The position numbers and the translations under genes were made by a program. From an uncultured bacterium (GTDB lineage: Bacteria; Pseudomonadota; Alphaproteobacteria; Rhodospirillales; Rhodospirillaceae), in contig CAITZE010000306.1 of the NCBI GenBank assembly GCA_903896775.1, positions 1 through 10,910 of the forward strand: 10,910 bases of DNA, read 5' to 3'. The notes below the pieces were generated by a model. That model saw only the letters and a list, made by a program, of their open reading frames with translations. It searched no databases and was not told where the DNA came from. This document shows positions 1-7,547 of this stretch, one piece after another. Positions within the stretch are counted from its first letter, which is position 1. Each line of letters opens with the position of its first letter.

Positions 1-1
1 A

Positions 2-841
2 GATCTCGAGAAACAATTCGGGTTCGATAAGCCGCCGCTCGAGCGGTTCATGCTGATGATGAAAAACTATCTGACCTTTCATCTGGGTCAGAGTTTTTAT
101 CGCACCATCGACGTCGGCGATTTGATTCTGGAAAAAATGCCGGTGTCGATTTCCATCGGTTTATGGTCGACGCTGATCATTTACCTGATCTCGATCCCGC
201 TCGGCATCGCCAAGGCCGTACGCGATGGCTCGCGCTTCGATGTAGCGACCTCTTATGTCGTTGTCATCGGCTATGCCGTACCGTCATTCATGTTCGCGAT
301 TGTGCTGATCGTCGTGTTCGCCGGCGGAAGTTACCTTCACTGGTTTCCGTTGCGCGGTTTGACATCGGACAACTGGTCGAGCCTTTCGCTTGGTGGAAAG
401 ATCCTCGACTACTTCTGGCACCTGGTATTGCCGGTCACCGCCATGACCATCGGGGGCTTTGCCTCGCTCACCATGCTGACCAAGAATTGTTTCCTGGACG
501 AGATCAACAAACAATATGTGCTGACTGCTAAGGCGAAGGGCCTGACGCAAAACCGCATCCTCTATGGCCACATCTTCCGCAACGCCATGCTGCTCGTCAT
601 TGCCGGATTTCCGGCAACGCTGGTCAGCATGCTGTTCACGGGTTCGCTGCTGATCGAAGTTATTTTTTCGCTCGATGGATTGGGCTTGCTTGGTTATCAA
701 GCCGTTCTCGATCGCGATTATCCGGTTGTCTTTGGCACATTATATGTCTTCAGCTTGGTCGGCCTTGTGCTCAATTTGCTCAGCGATCTGACCTATCATA
801 TGGTCGATCCGCGCATCGACTTTGAAACCCGCCAGACATGA
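2..841 (+). CDS. yejB: YejB-type peptide ABC transporter permease, 5' end cut off by window
   Basis: This is one of the two membrane permeases of a YejABEF oligopeptide importer in the inner membrane. The reading frame is open from the first bases of the window. The residues before the first in-frame ATG (position 50), EKQFGFDKP followed by ERF, match the conserved YejB family sequence, so that ATG is internal and the true start lies upstream. About 279 residues are present, against roughly 364 in E. coli YejB. Family-typical stretches are [26 protein letters not shown] and [15 protein letters not shown]. Several hydrophobic membrane segments are visible. The cytoplasmic EAA-type loop that docks on the ATPase covers [21 protein letters not shown]. 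The stop overlaps the yejE start as ATGA, which suggests translational coupling. Known Yej systems take up peptides, including microcin C in E. coli and NCR peptides in Sinorhizobium; the substrate here cannot be read from sequence. Confidence 0.93.
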   Translation, partial: DLEKQFGFDKPPLERFMLMMKNYLTFHLGQSFYRTIDVGDLILEKMPVSISIGLWSTLIIYLISIPLGIAKAVRDGSRFDVATSYVVVIGYAVPSFMFAIVLIVVFAGGSYLHWFPLRGLTSDNWSSLSLGGKILDYFWHLVLPVTAMTIGGFASLTMLTKNCFLDEINKQYVLTAKAKGLTQNRILYGHIFRNAMLLVIAGFPATLVSMLFTGSLLIEVIFSLDGLGLLGYQAVLDRDYPVVFGTLYVFSLVGLVLNLLSDLTYHMVDPRIDFETRQT

Positions 842-1887
842 GCGCGAAACTTCCCTGGAAACGCCGCATGACGGCGATCAATCAACGGCGTCTGGCAAAT
901 TTCACCGCCAACCGCCGCGGTTATTGGTCGCTCTGGATTATTGCCGCGCTGTTTATCTTGTCCCTGTTCGCCGAATTCATCGCCAACGATCGCCCACTGT
1001 TCGTCAGTTACAAAGGCTCTATACATTCGCCGGTGCTGTTCGATTATCCAGAAACCGCGTTTGGCGGCGTCTTCGAGACCCCTGCCAATTACGACGATGC
1101 TTTCGTACGCGATGCCATCAAGGCTAACGGCTGGATTATCGAACCCCTAATCCCTTTCAGCTTCGATACCATCGACTTCAATCTCGGCCGCCCCGCACCC
1201 GCACCGCCATCACTGAAACACTGGCTCGGCACCGACAACCAGGGCCGGGATGTGCTGTCACGGCTGATCTATGGTTTCCGCATCTCGATGCTGTTCGCGC
1301 TGATGCTGACAATTGTCTCCAGCATCATCGGCGTGGCGGCCGGTGCAGTGCAGGGTTACTTCGGCGGCATGACCGATTTGCTGTTCCAGCGTTTCATCGA
1401 AATCTGGGGTGGATTGCCGGAACTTTTCATTCTGATCATAGTGGCCTCGATCATCGCACCGGGGTTTTGGACTCTGCTGGGCGTGCTGCTGCTGTTCAGC
1501 TGGACGTCGCTGGTTTCGGTGGTGCGCGCCGAATTCTTACGCGCGCGCAACCTCGATTATGTACGCGCCGCCAAGGCGCTCGGCATGAACGATGCCAGCA
1601 TTATGGCCCGTCATATGCTGCCCAACGCTATGGTCGCGACCGTGACATTCATGCCCTTCATTCTGTCGGGCGCTGTCGTTGCGCTGACTTCGCTGGATTT
1701 TCTTGGTCTCGGTATGCCGCCCGGCTCGGCGTCGCTCGGCGAATTGCTGCGCCAGGGCAAAGAAAACTTGCAAGCGCCGTGGCTGGGTTTCACCGGCTTC
1801 TTCACTATCGCCGGAATGCTGACGCTCCTGGTGTTCGTGGGTGAAGCCGTGCGCGACGCCCTAGATCCGCGTAAGACCTTCACGTGA
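838..1887 (+). CDS. yejE: YejE-type peptide ABC transporter permease
   Basis: Second permease of the Yej peptide importer, 349 residues (E. coli YejE is about 341). The order is: a basic N-terminus, a first membrane helix at about residues 29-50, a long periplasmic loop with the family-typical region around [19 protein letters not shown] (130-148), then about four or five further membrane segments between 151 and 335. The EAA loop that contacts the ATPase runs from about 231 to 263 ([19 protein letters not shown] then MARHMLPNA). The C-terminus ends in the typical [11 protein letters not shown]. The ATG at 838 overlaps the yejB stop by ATGA and gives the expected length. An in-frame ATG ten codons later is possible but less likely. 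The yejF start lies 7 bases beyond the stop. YejE should pair with YejB to form the translocation channel. Confidence 0.94.
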   Translation: MSAKLPWKRRMTAINQRRLANFTANRRGYWSLWIIAALFILSLFAEFIANDRPLFVSYKGSIHSPVLFDYPETAFGGVFETPANYDDAFVRDAIKANGWIIEPLIPFSFDTIDFNLGRPAPAPPSLKHWLGTDNQGRDVLSRLIYGFRISMLFALMLTIVSSIIGVAAGAVQGYFGGMTDLLFQRFIEIWGGLPELFILIIVASIIAPGFWTLLGVLLLFSWTSLVSVVRAEFLRARNLDYVRAAKALGMNDASIMARHMLPNAMVATVTFMPFILSGAVVALTSLDFLGLGMPPGSASLGELLRQGKENLQAPWLGFTGFFTIAGMLTLLVFVGEAVRDALDPRKTFT

Positions 1888-1894
1888 GCGGCCT

Positions 1895-3526
1895 ATGAAC
1901 GATAGCTCACCACTCCTTGCTGTTTCCGATCTGGGCGTTGCCTTCGGACGCGGCGCCAATCAAGCGATCGCTGCCAAAGACGTTTCGTTCACCCTGGGTA
2001 AGGGTGAAACCTTGGCTCTGGTGGGCGAAAGCGGCAGTGGCAAGACCGTCACCGCTTTGTCGATCCTGGGCCTGCTGCCTTATCCCCTGGCGCACCACCC
2101 CACCGGCAGCATCGTCTTCCACGGCGAGGAATTGTTGAATGCGCCCGAGCCGACATTGCGGCGTGTGCGCGGCAACCGTATCGGCATGGTGTTTCAGGAA
2201 CCCATGACCTCGCTCAATCCCCTGCACAACATTGAAAAGCAGGTGGGCGAAGTTTTGGAAATCCACGGCGGCATCACCGGCCCGGCCAAACGCGCGCGTG
2301 TTTTGGAATTGTTGAAGCTGGTGGGCTTGCCCGATGTCGAAAGCCGGCTGGGCGCTTTGCCGCACGAACTTTCCGGCGGGCAGCGCCAGCGTGTGATGAT
2401 TGCCATGGCGCTGGCCCTCAATCCCGACATCCTCATTGCCGATGAACCCACCACAGCGCTCGATGTCACGATCCAGGCGCAAATTCTTGAGCTGCTGAAG
2501 GATTTGAAAGATCGCCTTGGCATGGCGCTGTTATTCATCACGCATGATCTGAGCATCGTGCGGCGCATCGCCGACCGCGTTTGTGTCATGAAAGATGGCA
2601 CTATTGTCGAGCAAGGTGCTGTTGGCGATATCTTCAAAGCGCCTCAACACGATTACACCAAACGCCTGCTGGCCGCCCAACCAAAGCCCAAAGGCACCGC
2701 CGCACCGGCTGGCGAAGAGATTATCGCCGCCGAAAATTTGAAGGTCTGGTTTCCCATTCGTCGCGGGGTGATCCGCCGCACGGTCGGCTACATCAAAGCC
2801 GTCGACGGCGTTTCTTTTACGGTCGCCGCTGGACGCACCATTGGCGTGGTGGGCGAGAGCGGTTCCGGCAAAACCACACTGGGTCTCGGTCTTTTACGTC
2901 TCATCAGCAGCGAAGGCGCGATCCGTTTTCAGGGCCAGCGCATCGACGGCCTACCCGCGAAGACGCTGCGCCCTTTGCGGCGTCATATGCAGATCGTTTT
3001 TCAGGATCCCTTTGGTTCTTTGAGTCCGCGTCTGTCCATCGGTCAGATCGTCGGCGAAGGTCTGCTCGTGCATCAAATGGGCGCGCCGTCGGAACGGGAA
3101 GAGCGCGTCGCGGAGGCTTTGCGCGAGGTTGGTCTCGATCCCGCCGTGAAGGATCGCTACCCCCACGAGTTTTCGGGCGGCCAACGCCAGAGAATCGCCA
3201 TAGCGCGTGCGATGGTCTTGCGCCCCCGGTTCCTAGTGCTGGACGAACCCACCAGCGCGCTGGACGTCTCGGTCCAAGCCCAGATCGTCGATCTCTTGCG
3301 CGACCTGCAGGCCAAATACAGTTTGGCTTATTTATTCATTAGCCACGACCTACGCGTGGTTCAGGCCTTGGCCGACACCATTATTGTGATGAAGGATGGC
3401 ACTGTGCGGGAGTCCGGCCCCGCCGATCAGGTCTTTAGCGCGCCGCAAGATCCCTATACCAAGGCCCTGCTGGACGCAGCCTTGAACCTTAAGGCGACGC
3501 ACAACGAACGCGTCACCGCTTCTTAA
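1895..3526 (+). CDS. yejF: YejF-type double ATPase of a peptide ABC importer
   Basis: Cytoplasmic ATPase that powers the Yej importer, 543 residues, with two complete nucleotide-binding domains fused in one chain, as is normal for YejF. Domain 1: Walker A GESGSGKT (44-51), Q-loop Gln101, signature LSGGQ (159-163), Walker B ILIADE (179-184), H-loop His217. Domain 2: Walker A GESGSGKT (320-327), Q-loop Gln370, signature FSGGQ (426-430), Walker B FLVLDE (446-451), H-loop His484. All catalytic motifs are intact in both halves. The linker after each domain has the oligopeptide-transporter tail (APQHDYTKRLL and APQDPYTKALL). The start follows yejE by 7 bases, so the three genes form one operon, which ends at a hairpin just after this stop. 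Related DppD/DppF-type ATPases are the alternative, but they are separate single-domain proteins. Confidence 0.95.
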   Translation: MNDSSPLLAVSDLGVAFGRGANQAIAAKDVSFTLGKGETLALVGESGSGKTVTALSILGLLPYPLAHHPTGSIVFHGEELLNAPEPTLRRVRGNRIGMVFQEPMTSLNPLHNIEKQVGEVLEIHGGITGPAKRARVLELLKLVGLPDVESRLGALPHELSGGQRQRVMIAMALALNPDILIADEPTTALDVTIQAQILELLKDLKDRLGMALLFITHDLSIVRRIADRVCVMKDGTIVEQGAVGDIFKAPQHDYTKRLLAAQPKPKGTAAPAGEEIIAAENLKVWFPIRRGVIRRTVGYIKAVDGVSFTVAAGRTIGVVGESGSGKTTLGLGLLRLISSEGAIRFQGQRIDGLPAKTLRPLRRHMQIVFQDPFGSLSPRLSIGQIVGEGLLVHQMGAPSEREERVAEALREVGLDPAVKDRYPHEFSGGQRQRIAIARAMVLRPRFLVLDEPTSALDVSVQAQIVDLLRDLQAKYSLAYLFISHDLRVVQALADTIIVMKDGTVRESGPADQVFSAPQDPYTKALLDAALNLKATHNERVTAS

Positions 3527-3551
3527 CCCGTCTTTCAGGTTGAGGCGGGTT
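3525..3551 (+). terminator. Hairpin after yejF, probable operon terminator
   Basis: A 10-pair stem (AACCCGTCTT with GAGGCGGGTT, including two G-U pairs) closes a 7-base loop and overlaps the yejF stop codon. Only about three T follow, so it may be a weak or Rho-assisted terminator. Its place directly behind the last yej gene supports the call. Confidence 0.55.
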
Positions 3552-3566
3552 TCCTACAGCCCGGAC

Positions 3567-3595
3567 TTGCCGCTTTAAGACCCCTGGATCATAGT
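3567..3595 (+). promoter_or_regulatory. Possible sigma70-type promoter for fliN
   Basis: CTTGCC/TTGCCG (-35 at 3567-3572), a 17-base spacer and CATAGT (-10 at 3590-3595). This resembles the alphaproteobacterial housekeeping pattern. It would start transcription near 3602, just upstream of the chosen fliN ATG. No sigma54 or flagellar class promoter was recognised. The match is imperfect. Confidence 0.3.
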
Positions 3596-3605
3596 AGGGA
3601 TGATA

Positions 3606-3619
3606 GGGGATAAATCCCC
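3606..3619 (+). other. Small GGGGA/TCCCC hairpin in the fliN leader
   Basis: GGGGA-TAAA-TCCCC forms a 5-pair GC-rich stem with a 4-base loop (or 6 pairs with a 2-base loop). It ends 19 bases before the fliN ATG and just upstream of the likely ribosome-binding stretch GGAACGAG (3628-3635). It could affect mRNA stability or translation. No function is shown. Confidence 0.3.
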
Positions 3620-3638
3620 CGCGCAACGGAACGAGCAG

Positions 3639-3917
3639 ATGGCCAGAGACGACGACGACGAGAAGAGTAAACAGGCAGTCTATGGCGTCGACGTCGATAT
3701 TTCGGTCGTCCTCGGTCAGGCATCCTTGCGCGTCAACCAGCTTCTGAAGCTCGGCCGCGGCGCCGTCGTGGAGCTGGAGCAAAAGACCTCGGACCCGGTG
3801 GAGATTTTCGCCAACGAAGTGCTTATCGCGCGCGGCGAAGTCGTCATCACCTCCGGCGACAAGATCGGCGTCACGCTCACCGAACTGGTCAAGTCGATCT
3901 ACAACCAGGGCGACTAG
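3639..3917 (+). CDS. fliN: Flagellar motor switch protein FliN (short form)
   Basis: FliN is part of the flagellar C-ring on the cytoplasmic side of the basal body. With FliM it sets the direction of rotation and helps dock export substrates. From the ATG at 3639 the protein has 92 residues. A charged acidic N-terminus (ARDDDDEKSK) is followed by one SpoA domain at about residues 17-87, with the typical pattern VDVDISVVLGQASLRVNQLL, LGRGAVVEL, NEVLIARGEVVI and GDKIGVTLTEL. In-frame ATG 3600 would add 13 residues, but it lies at or before the predicted transcript start and has no family match, so 3639 (with GGAACGAG upstream) is preferred. The gene stands alone: yejF lies before it and fzlA after it, with no other flagellar gene in the window. 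A type III secretion SpoA protein is a less likely alternative. Confidence 0.85.
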   Translation: MARDDDDEKSKQAVYGVDVDISVVLGQASLRVNQLLKLGRGAVVELEQKTSDPVEIFANEVLIARGEVVITSGDKIGVTLTELVKSIYNQGD

Positions 3918-3950
3918 CCCGCCTTATCCCCGCATCAATATTGCCACTGG

Positions 3951-3971
3951 AAGATCGCCGCGCGATCTTTT
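3951..3971 (+). terminator. Rho-independent terminator after fliN
   Basis: A perfect 8-pair inverted repeat, AAGATCGC (3951-3958) and GCGATCTT (3962-3969), closes a 3-base loop. Two further T continue the run (TTTT at 3968-3971). It lies 33 bases after the fliN stop. Together with the hairpin behind yejF it suggests that fliN is transcribed on its own. Confidence 0.75.
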
Positions 3972-4022
3972 AAACACGTCGCATTGAAAATTTCGGCGAT
4001 AGTTCCGGCGACGCCCTAAACC

Positions 4023-4691
4023 ATGCGCACGCTTTATCATCACACGCTTCTGCCGACGGCGCGCAAGGTTCGCCTCGCGCTCCATGAAAAGCGCCTGGAG
4101 TTCGCCGAGCATATCATCGAGCCCTGGCGGATTGATGACGATCTGCTCACGCTAAATCCCGCTGGCGAACTACCGGTCCTCGTGGATGAAGACGAAACCG
4201 TCGTCTGCGGTCATGGGCCCATCTGCGAATATCTCGACGAGCTTTACCCCGAAGCGCCGCTGTTTGGGCGCAACCCCGTGGAGCGCGCCGAAGCACGCCG
4301 CTTGGCCGCATGGTTCGACGACAAGTTCCAACGCGAGGTCACGCAGCATCTGGCGGGCGAAAAGCTCACGCGTCGCGTTAGCCTCAATGCCGCGCCGGAT
4401 TCACGCGCACTCAAAGCTGGCCGCGACAATATTCATACACACCTGCAATACATTGCCTGGCTCACCGAACGGCGCAGCTGGCTTGCCGGCGATCATTTGT
4501 CCGTTGCCGACCTAAGCGCGGCCGCCAATCTTTCGCTGGTGGATTATTCCGGCGACGTTCCCTGGGACGAACATCCGCTTACCAAGGAATGGTATGTGCG
4601 TGTGAAATCGCGCCCCAGCTTTCGCGGCCTATTGCGAGACATTGTTCAGGGCGTGCAGCCAGCGCGTGTCTACGCCGATCTGGATTTCTAA
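4023..4691 (+). CDS. fzlA: FzlA-like GST-fold FtsZ-binding division protein
   Basis: A 222-residue glutathione-S-transferase-fold protein: thioredoxin-like N-terminal domain (about 1-78) with the cis-proline motif GELPVL (Pro51), then an all-helical C-terminal domain (about 86-205). It resembles FzlA of Caulobacter, which binds FtsZ filaments, curves them and is needed for constriction. Supporting features are the start MRTLYHH, the ARRLAAWFDDKFQREV region, the WLAGDHLSVADLSAAANLSL helix, and a C-terminal tail after the GST fold ending YADLDF, as I remember for FzlA proteins. The E-S pair that binds glutathione in ordinary GSTs is replaced by Gly63-His64 before ICEYL, which fits a non-enzymatic role. 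The start at 4023 matches the family N-terminus, although no strong ribosome-binding site precedes it. The gene is convergent with the TPR gene, only 5 bases apart. A plain GST is the alternative. Confidence 0.75.
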   Translation: MRTLYHHTLLPTARKVRLALHEKRLEFAEHIIEPWRIDDDLLTLNPAGELPVLVDEDETVVCGHGPICEYLDELYPEAPLFGRNPVERAEARRLAAWFDDKFQREVTQHLAGEKLTRRVSLNAAPDSRALKAGRDNIHTHLQYIAWLTERRSWLAGDHLSVADLSAAANLSLVDYSGDVPWDEHPLTKEWYVRVKSRPSFRGLLRDIVQGVQPARVYADLDF

Positions 4692-4707
4692 GGCCTTTAG
4701 CGGCCTT
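4690..4707. terminator. Shared hairpin between convergent fzlA and TPR gene
   Basis: AAGGCC (4690-4695) pairs with GGCCTT (4702-4707) around a 6-base loop. The hairpin spans both stop codons, and short T runs follow the stem in each direction. It could serve as a compact bidirectional terminator, but the stem is only 6 pairs. Confidence 0.45.
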
Positions 4708-5500
4708 TCGTATTCACATCCATATTCTCGATATTCGCCCGCGCCGCATCCGCTGCAGGAGAGTCCGTCTCTAACTGCAGAATATGCAGCCAATCTTTAC
4801 GCGCATCAGCCGTACGCTTTTTCAGGCGGTAAAGATTGCCGCGCTCCATGAGCGCCGCGACGTTGTCTGGCTCGATACTGATTGCCTTTTCGGCATCGGC
4901 TAGGGCGGCGTCGGTATCGCCCAGGGCACGATGGGCGCTGGCGCGATAAGCCATAGCCTCGGCGCTTTTCGGATCAATCTTCAAAGCAGCATCGACATCC
5001 AGCAGCACCTCGTCGTACTTGCCGCTATCCGCCAACGTGCCGGCGCGGTCCAAAAGCAGCTCGAGGTTTTCGTGACTATCGGGCGGTACCAATTTCAGCG
5101 CTGCCGTCTGATCGGCATAAGCGCGGGACGGATCGCCCTGCAACATCCACGCTTGCGCCGCCTGCCCCAGCATATTTGCGCGTACCACAGGTGGCTGAAT
5201 GGATTGCTGCACCAGCTCTTCGAGACGCGTGGCACCTTCGCCGTAATCTTTCATGCCGATAAGCGCGAGAGCCTGACAATGATGGGCGGCTTCCGTGCCG
5301 CCGAGCGCGATCCATTTGCCAGCAAGCTCAAGCGCCTTGTCGGGTTGCTTGCGTGTGAGCTGCAAGCAGGCATCATACGTGCGGTGAGGATGTTCGAGGT
5401 CCGGGTCTGGCGCCAATTGCGTGCCCGGGACAACATCGGCGGCATAAGCTCCGTGCGCAATCACGAGCATCGCTGCAAGGCAGAATACGGTGCGGCGCAT
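4697..5500 (-). CDS. Secreted TPR-repeat protein of unknown function
   Basis: 267 residues starting with a clear Sec signal peptide: MRR, a hydrophobic core (TVFCLAAMLVIAHG), and probable cleavage after AYA before ADV. No lipobox cysteine is seen at the cleavage site, so it is probably a soluble periplasmic protein. The mature part is helical with TPR units. The clearest lie in the C-terminal half: LLLDRAGTLADSGKYDEVLL, then AMAYRASAHRALGDTDAAL, then ALMERGNLYRLKKRTADA, with IDPKS and IEPDN turns between them. TPRs bind other proteins or peptides; no partner is evident. The start at 5500 is chosen because it gives the signal peptide and overlaps the stop of the upstream hydrolase as TAATG. 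A longer frame from 5542 would bury the signal peptide behind 14 residues. I do not recognise a named family. Confidence 0.85.
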   Translation of the reverse strand: MRRTVFCLAAMLVIAHGAYAADVVPGTQLAPDPDLEHPHRTYDACLQLTRKQPDKALELAGKWIALGGTEAAHHCQALALIGMKDYGEGATRLEELVQQSIQPPVVRANMLGQAAQAWMLQGDPSRAYADQTAALKLVPPDSHENLELLLDRAGTLADSGKYDEVLLDVDAALKIDPKSAEAMAYRASAHRALGDTDAALADAEKAISIEPDNVAALMERGNLYRLKKRTADARKDWLHILQLETDSPAADAARANIENMDVNTKGR

Positions 5501-6258
5501 TAAACAGTCCCTTCCGCGACAAGATCGTCTAGGGTTGCGCACAAACGATTCAAATCTTGCGGCCGCGATAAACGGTGATCGCCGTCTTTAATAAGATGCA
5601 CATTCACGTCTTTGCCGACGATGCGTTCTGCCAAGCGCAGCGATGTCTCCCAAGGCACGCTTACGTCACACTGGCCGTGCAGCAATCGCGCGGGACATTG
5701 CAGCTTTATACCATCGCGCAGCACGAGATTTCTGCGGCCGTCTTCGATCAAGTCTCGGCTGATTGGATAGGGCCTGGGATCTTCGGCGCTTGGCACGTTC
5801 ACGACACCCTCTGCCTGAAGCGCATCCCGTTGAGCTTGCGAGAGACCGGGCCACATCAGGTCTTCGGTGAAATCCGGCGCGGCGGCGATGCCGATCAGAC
5901 CGGCGATCCGCTGCGTGCGCGCGAGTGCCGTCTTTATTATCACCCAAGCGCCCATGCTGGAACCGATAAGAATCTGCGGACCCTCAGTCGCCGCATCCAC
6001 AATCGCCACCGCGTCTTCGGTCCAGCGCGAAATCGTGCCCTTTTCGAAACGACCGGAGGATTCGCCGTGACCGAACATGTCGAAGCGCACAAAACCATAA
6101 CCCTTGCGGTGGCAATGATCGGACAGCGCAATGGCCTTGGTCCCGCCTCGGTCCGACATCAGGCCGTGCAGAAAGACCACGCCAGGCTTTCCCAGGCTTC
6201 GGTCATAAGCCAATGCCGAGCCGTCGGGGCGTTTCAGGAAGTCGGTGCCGGACGCCAT
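5500..6258 (-). CDS. ABHD10-like alpha/beta hydrolase (serine esterase or thioesterase)
   Basis: A 252-residue alpha/beta hydrolase with no signal peptide, so cytoplasmic. Visible active-site parts are the oxyanion motif FLHGL (29-33), the nucleophile elbow GSSMG (Ser101), acid Asp198 in HGQCDVSVPW and His228 in DGDHR. Conserved neighbours GHGESSG, GPQILIGSSMGAW and CPARLLHG resemble mitochondrial ABHD10, a protein-depalmitoylating thioesterase that also acts as an acyl-glucuronide esterase. The spacing Ser-Asp 97 and Asp-His 30 agrees with the ABHD10 triad as I remember it (Ser152, Asp249, His279). The start at 6258 gives MASGTDFLKRPDG, which fits the family; the frame continues upstream to 6315 but into the divergent promoter region. 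The stop overlaps the TPR start as TAATG, so the two genes are probably translated together. The substrate is unknown. Confidence 0.85.
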   Translation of the reverse strand: MASGTDFLKRPDGSALAYDRSLGKPGVVFLHGLMSDRGGTKAIALSDHCHRKGYGFVRFDMFGHGESSGRFEKGTISRWTEDAVAIVDAATEGPQILIGSSMGAWVIIKTALARTQRIAGLIGIAAAPDFTEDLMWPGLSQAQRDALQAEGVVNVPSAEDPRPYPISRDLIEDGRRNLVLRDGIKLQCPARLLHGQCDVSVPWETSLRLAERIVGKDVNVHLIKDGDHRLSRPQDLNRLCATLDDLVAEGTV

Positions 6259-6338
6259 GCTGTGAGCTGCTTTCGATAGACCAATATTATGGCAATTCTT
6301 GCGCGATTCCGACACGCGCGTCGTGTTACAAGGCGGGC
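6259..6338. promoter_or_regulatory. Divergent promoter region between hydrolase and GT4 gene
   Basis: These 80 bases separate two divergent starts and must hold both promoters. On the minus strand CATAAT (plus 6286-6291) is a fair -10 for the hydrolase, but its -35 is poor. On the plus strand no confident pair is seen; TTGCGC at 6299-6304 is a weak -35 candidate. The ribosome-binding stretch AAGGCGGG (6330-6337) lies just before the GT4 ATG and decides that start. Confidence 0.4.
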
Positions 6339-7547
6339 ATGTCTATGGCAAATGCAACACCCCCGGCAACTCCCTCGGTAGCTTCCAAGACCGTGCTGCA
6401 GGTCGTACCCAACCTGATTTCAGGCGGGGTGGAACGCGGCACCATCGATGTTGCCCAGGCCCTGGTCCAGGCGGGATGGGGGGCGCTGGTCGTCTCCGCC
6501 GGCGGACCCATGGTGCGCGAGTTGGAGCGCGCTGGGGCTGAACACATTACCTTGCCGCTGAACACGAAGAACCCCTTCGCCATCCGTAAGAATGCCGAAA
6601 CCCTTGCGGCGCTGATCCGCGAGCAAAAGGTGGATCTGGTCCATGCCCGCTCCCGCGCCCCGGCATGGAGTGCGCGCGAAGCCGCCAAGACGGCGGGCGT
6701 GCCCTTTGTAACAACCTTCCACGGCGTTTACGGCCTTGGGCCCTTTGGGATCAAAAAGCTCTACAACCGCGTCATGGCCGACGGTGAGTTGGTCATCGCC
6801 GTGTCCGAATTCATCCGCGATCACCTGATGCAGGAATACAAAGTACCGGTGGAGCGCATCCGCGTGATTCATCGCGGCGTCGATGTGGAGCTTTACGACG
6901 CCAATCGCATTTCACCGACGCGATTGATTCAGGTGACATCCAAATGGCGCATTCAGGAGTCCGGACATGTCGTCATGCTCCCCGGCCGCTTGACGAGTTG
7001 GAAGGGGCATGAGGTTCTCATCGACGCCATCGCCGAGTTGAAACGCCGCGGCGGCGGACAATCAGACATACGCTGCATCATGGTCGGCCAGGATCACGGC
7101 CGTACCCGTCATCGCGATTACATCACGCGCTACGCCGCCGCGCGTGGCGCCGACGTACACATCGTCGACGACTGCAAGGATTTGCCGGCGGCTTATATGG
7201 CGACCGATGTTGTGGTGTCGGCCTCGACGCGCCCCGAAGCTTTCGGTCGTGTAGTCGCCGAGGCCCAAGCCATGGGCCGGCCCGTGGTCGCGCCGTCTCA
7301 CGGCGGCGCACAGGAGATCATTGTACCTGGCGTCACCGGCTGGCTGTTCACGCCGAGCGATCCGGTTTCGCTGGCCGATGCATTGGACCGCGCATTACGC
7401 CTCAATCAAGACGAACGCATTCGCATTGCTAACGCGGCCATTGCACGTGCCCGCGAGCTTTTCAGCAAAACCGAAATGTGTGCGAAGACTCTCGAAGTTT
7501 ATAACGAGGTGCTCGCAAAGCACGCCGCGTCCGCGTCTGTCACATGA
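6339..7547 (+). CDS. Glycosyltransferase family 4 (GT-B fold)
   Basis: 402 residues. It transfers a sugar from a nucleotide sugar to a growing envelope glycan, acting at the cytoplasmic face of the inner membrane. The N-terminal acceptor half begins VLQVVPNLISGGVERGTIDVA (19-39), including the GGVERG loop of GT4 enzymes. It also contains HARSRAPAWSAR and TTFHGVYG. The C-terminal donor half has VMLPGRLTSWKGHEVLIDA (212-230) and the EX7E motif RPEAFGRVVAEAQAMG (Glu300 and Glu308), followed by GRPVVAPSHGGAQEII. The start at 6339 has AAGGCGGG immediately upstream. Longer in-frame starts would run into the divergent hydrolase gene and encode nothing GT-like. The stop overlaps the next gene as ATGA. 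The partner GT9 protein suggests a role in lipopolysaccharide core or another surface glycan; the sugar cannot be told. Confidence 0.9.
   Translation: MSMANATPPATPSVASKTVLQVVPNLISGGVERGTIDVAQALVQAGWGALVVSAGGPMVRELERAGAEHITLPLNTKNPFAIRKNAETLAALIREQKVDLVHARSRAPAWSAREAAKTAGVPFVTTFHGVYGLGPFGIKKLYNRVMADGELVIAVSEFIRDHLMQEYKVPVERIRVIHRGVDVELYDANRISPTRLIQVTSKWRIQESGHVVMLPGRLTSWKGHEVLIDAIAELKRRGGGQSDIRCIMVGQDHGRTRHRDYITRYAAARGADVHIVDDCKDLPAAYMATDVVVSASTRPEAFGRVVAEAQAMGRPVVAPSHGGAQEIIVPGVTGWLFTPSDPVSLADALDRALRLNQDERIRIANAAIARARELFSKTEMCAKTLEVYNEVLAKHAASASVT

Noticed and set aside
50..52. ATG as the true start of yejB
   Set aside because: The same frame is open to the window edge and the residues before this ATG match conserved YejB sequence, so the start lies upstream of the window.
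2581..3342. 253-codon second plus-strand frame inside yejF
   Set aside because: It is out of frame with an intact double ATPase and is arginine- and serine-rich low-complexity sequence typical of shadow frames.
5575..6279. 234-codon plus-strand frame opposite the hydrolase
   Set aside because: It is antisense to a hydrolase with complete catalytic triad and has no recognisable domain.
6259..6315. N-terminal extension of the alpha/beta hydrolase
   Set aside because: The extra 19 residues have no family match and would use up the promoter space between the divergent genes; ATG at 6258 fits better.
6213..6338. N-terminal extension of the GT4 protein
   Set aside because: It overlaps the start of the divergent hydrolase, encodes cysteine-rich sequence unlike any GT4, and the ATG at 6339 has a good ribosome-binding site.
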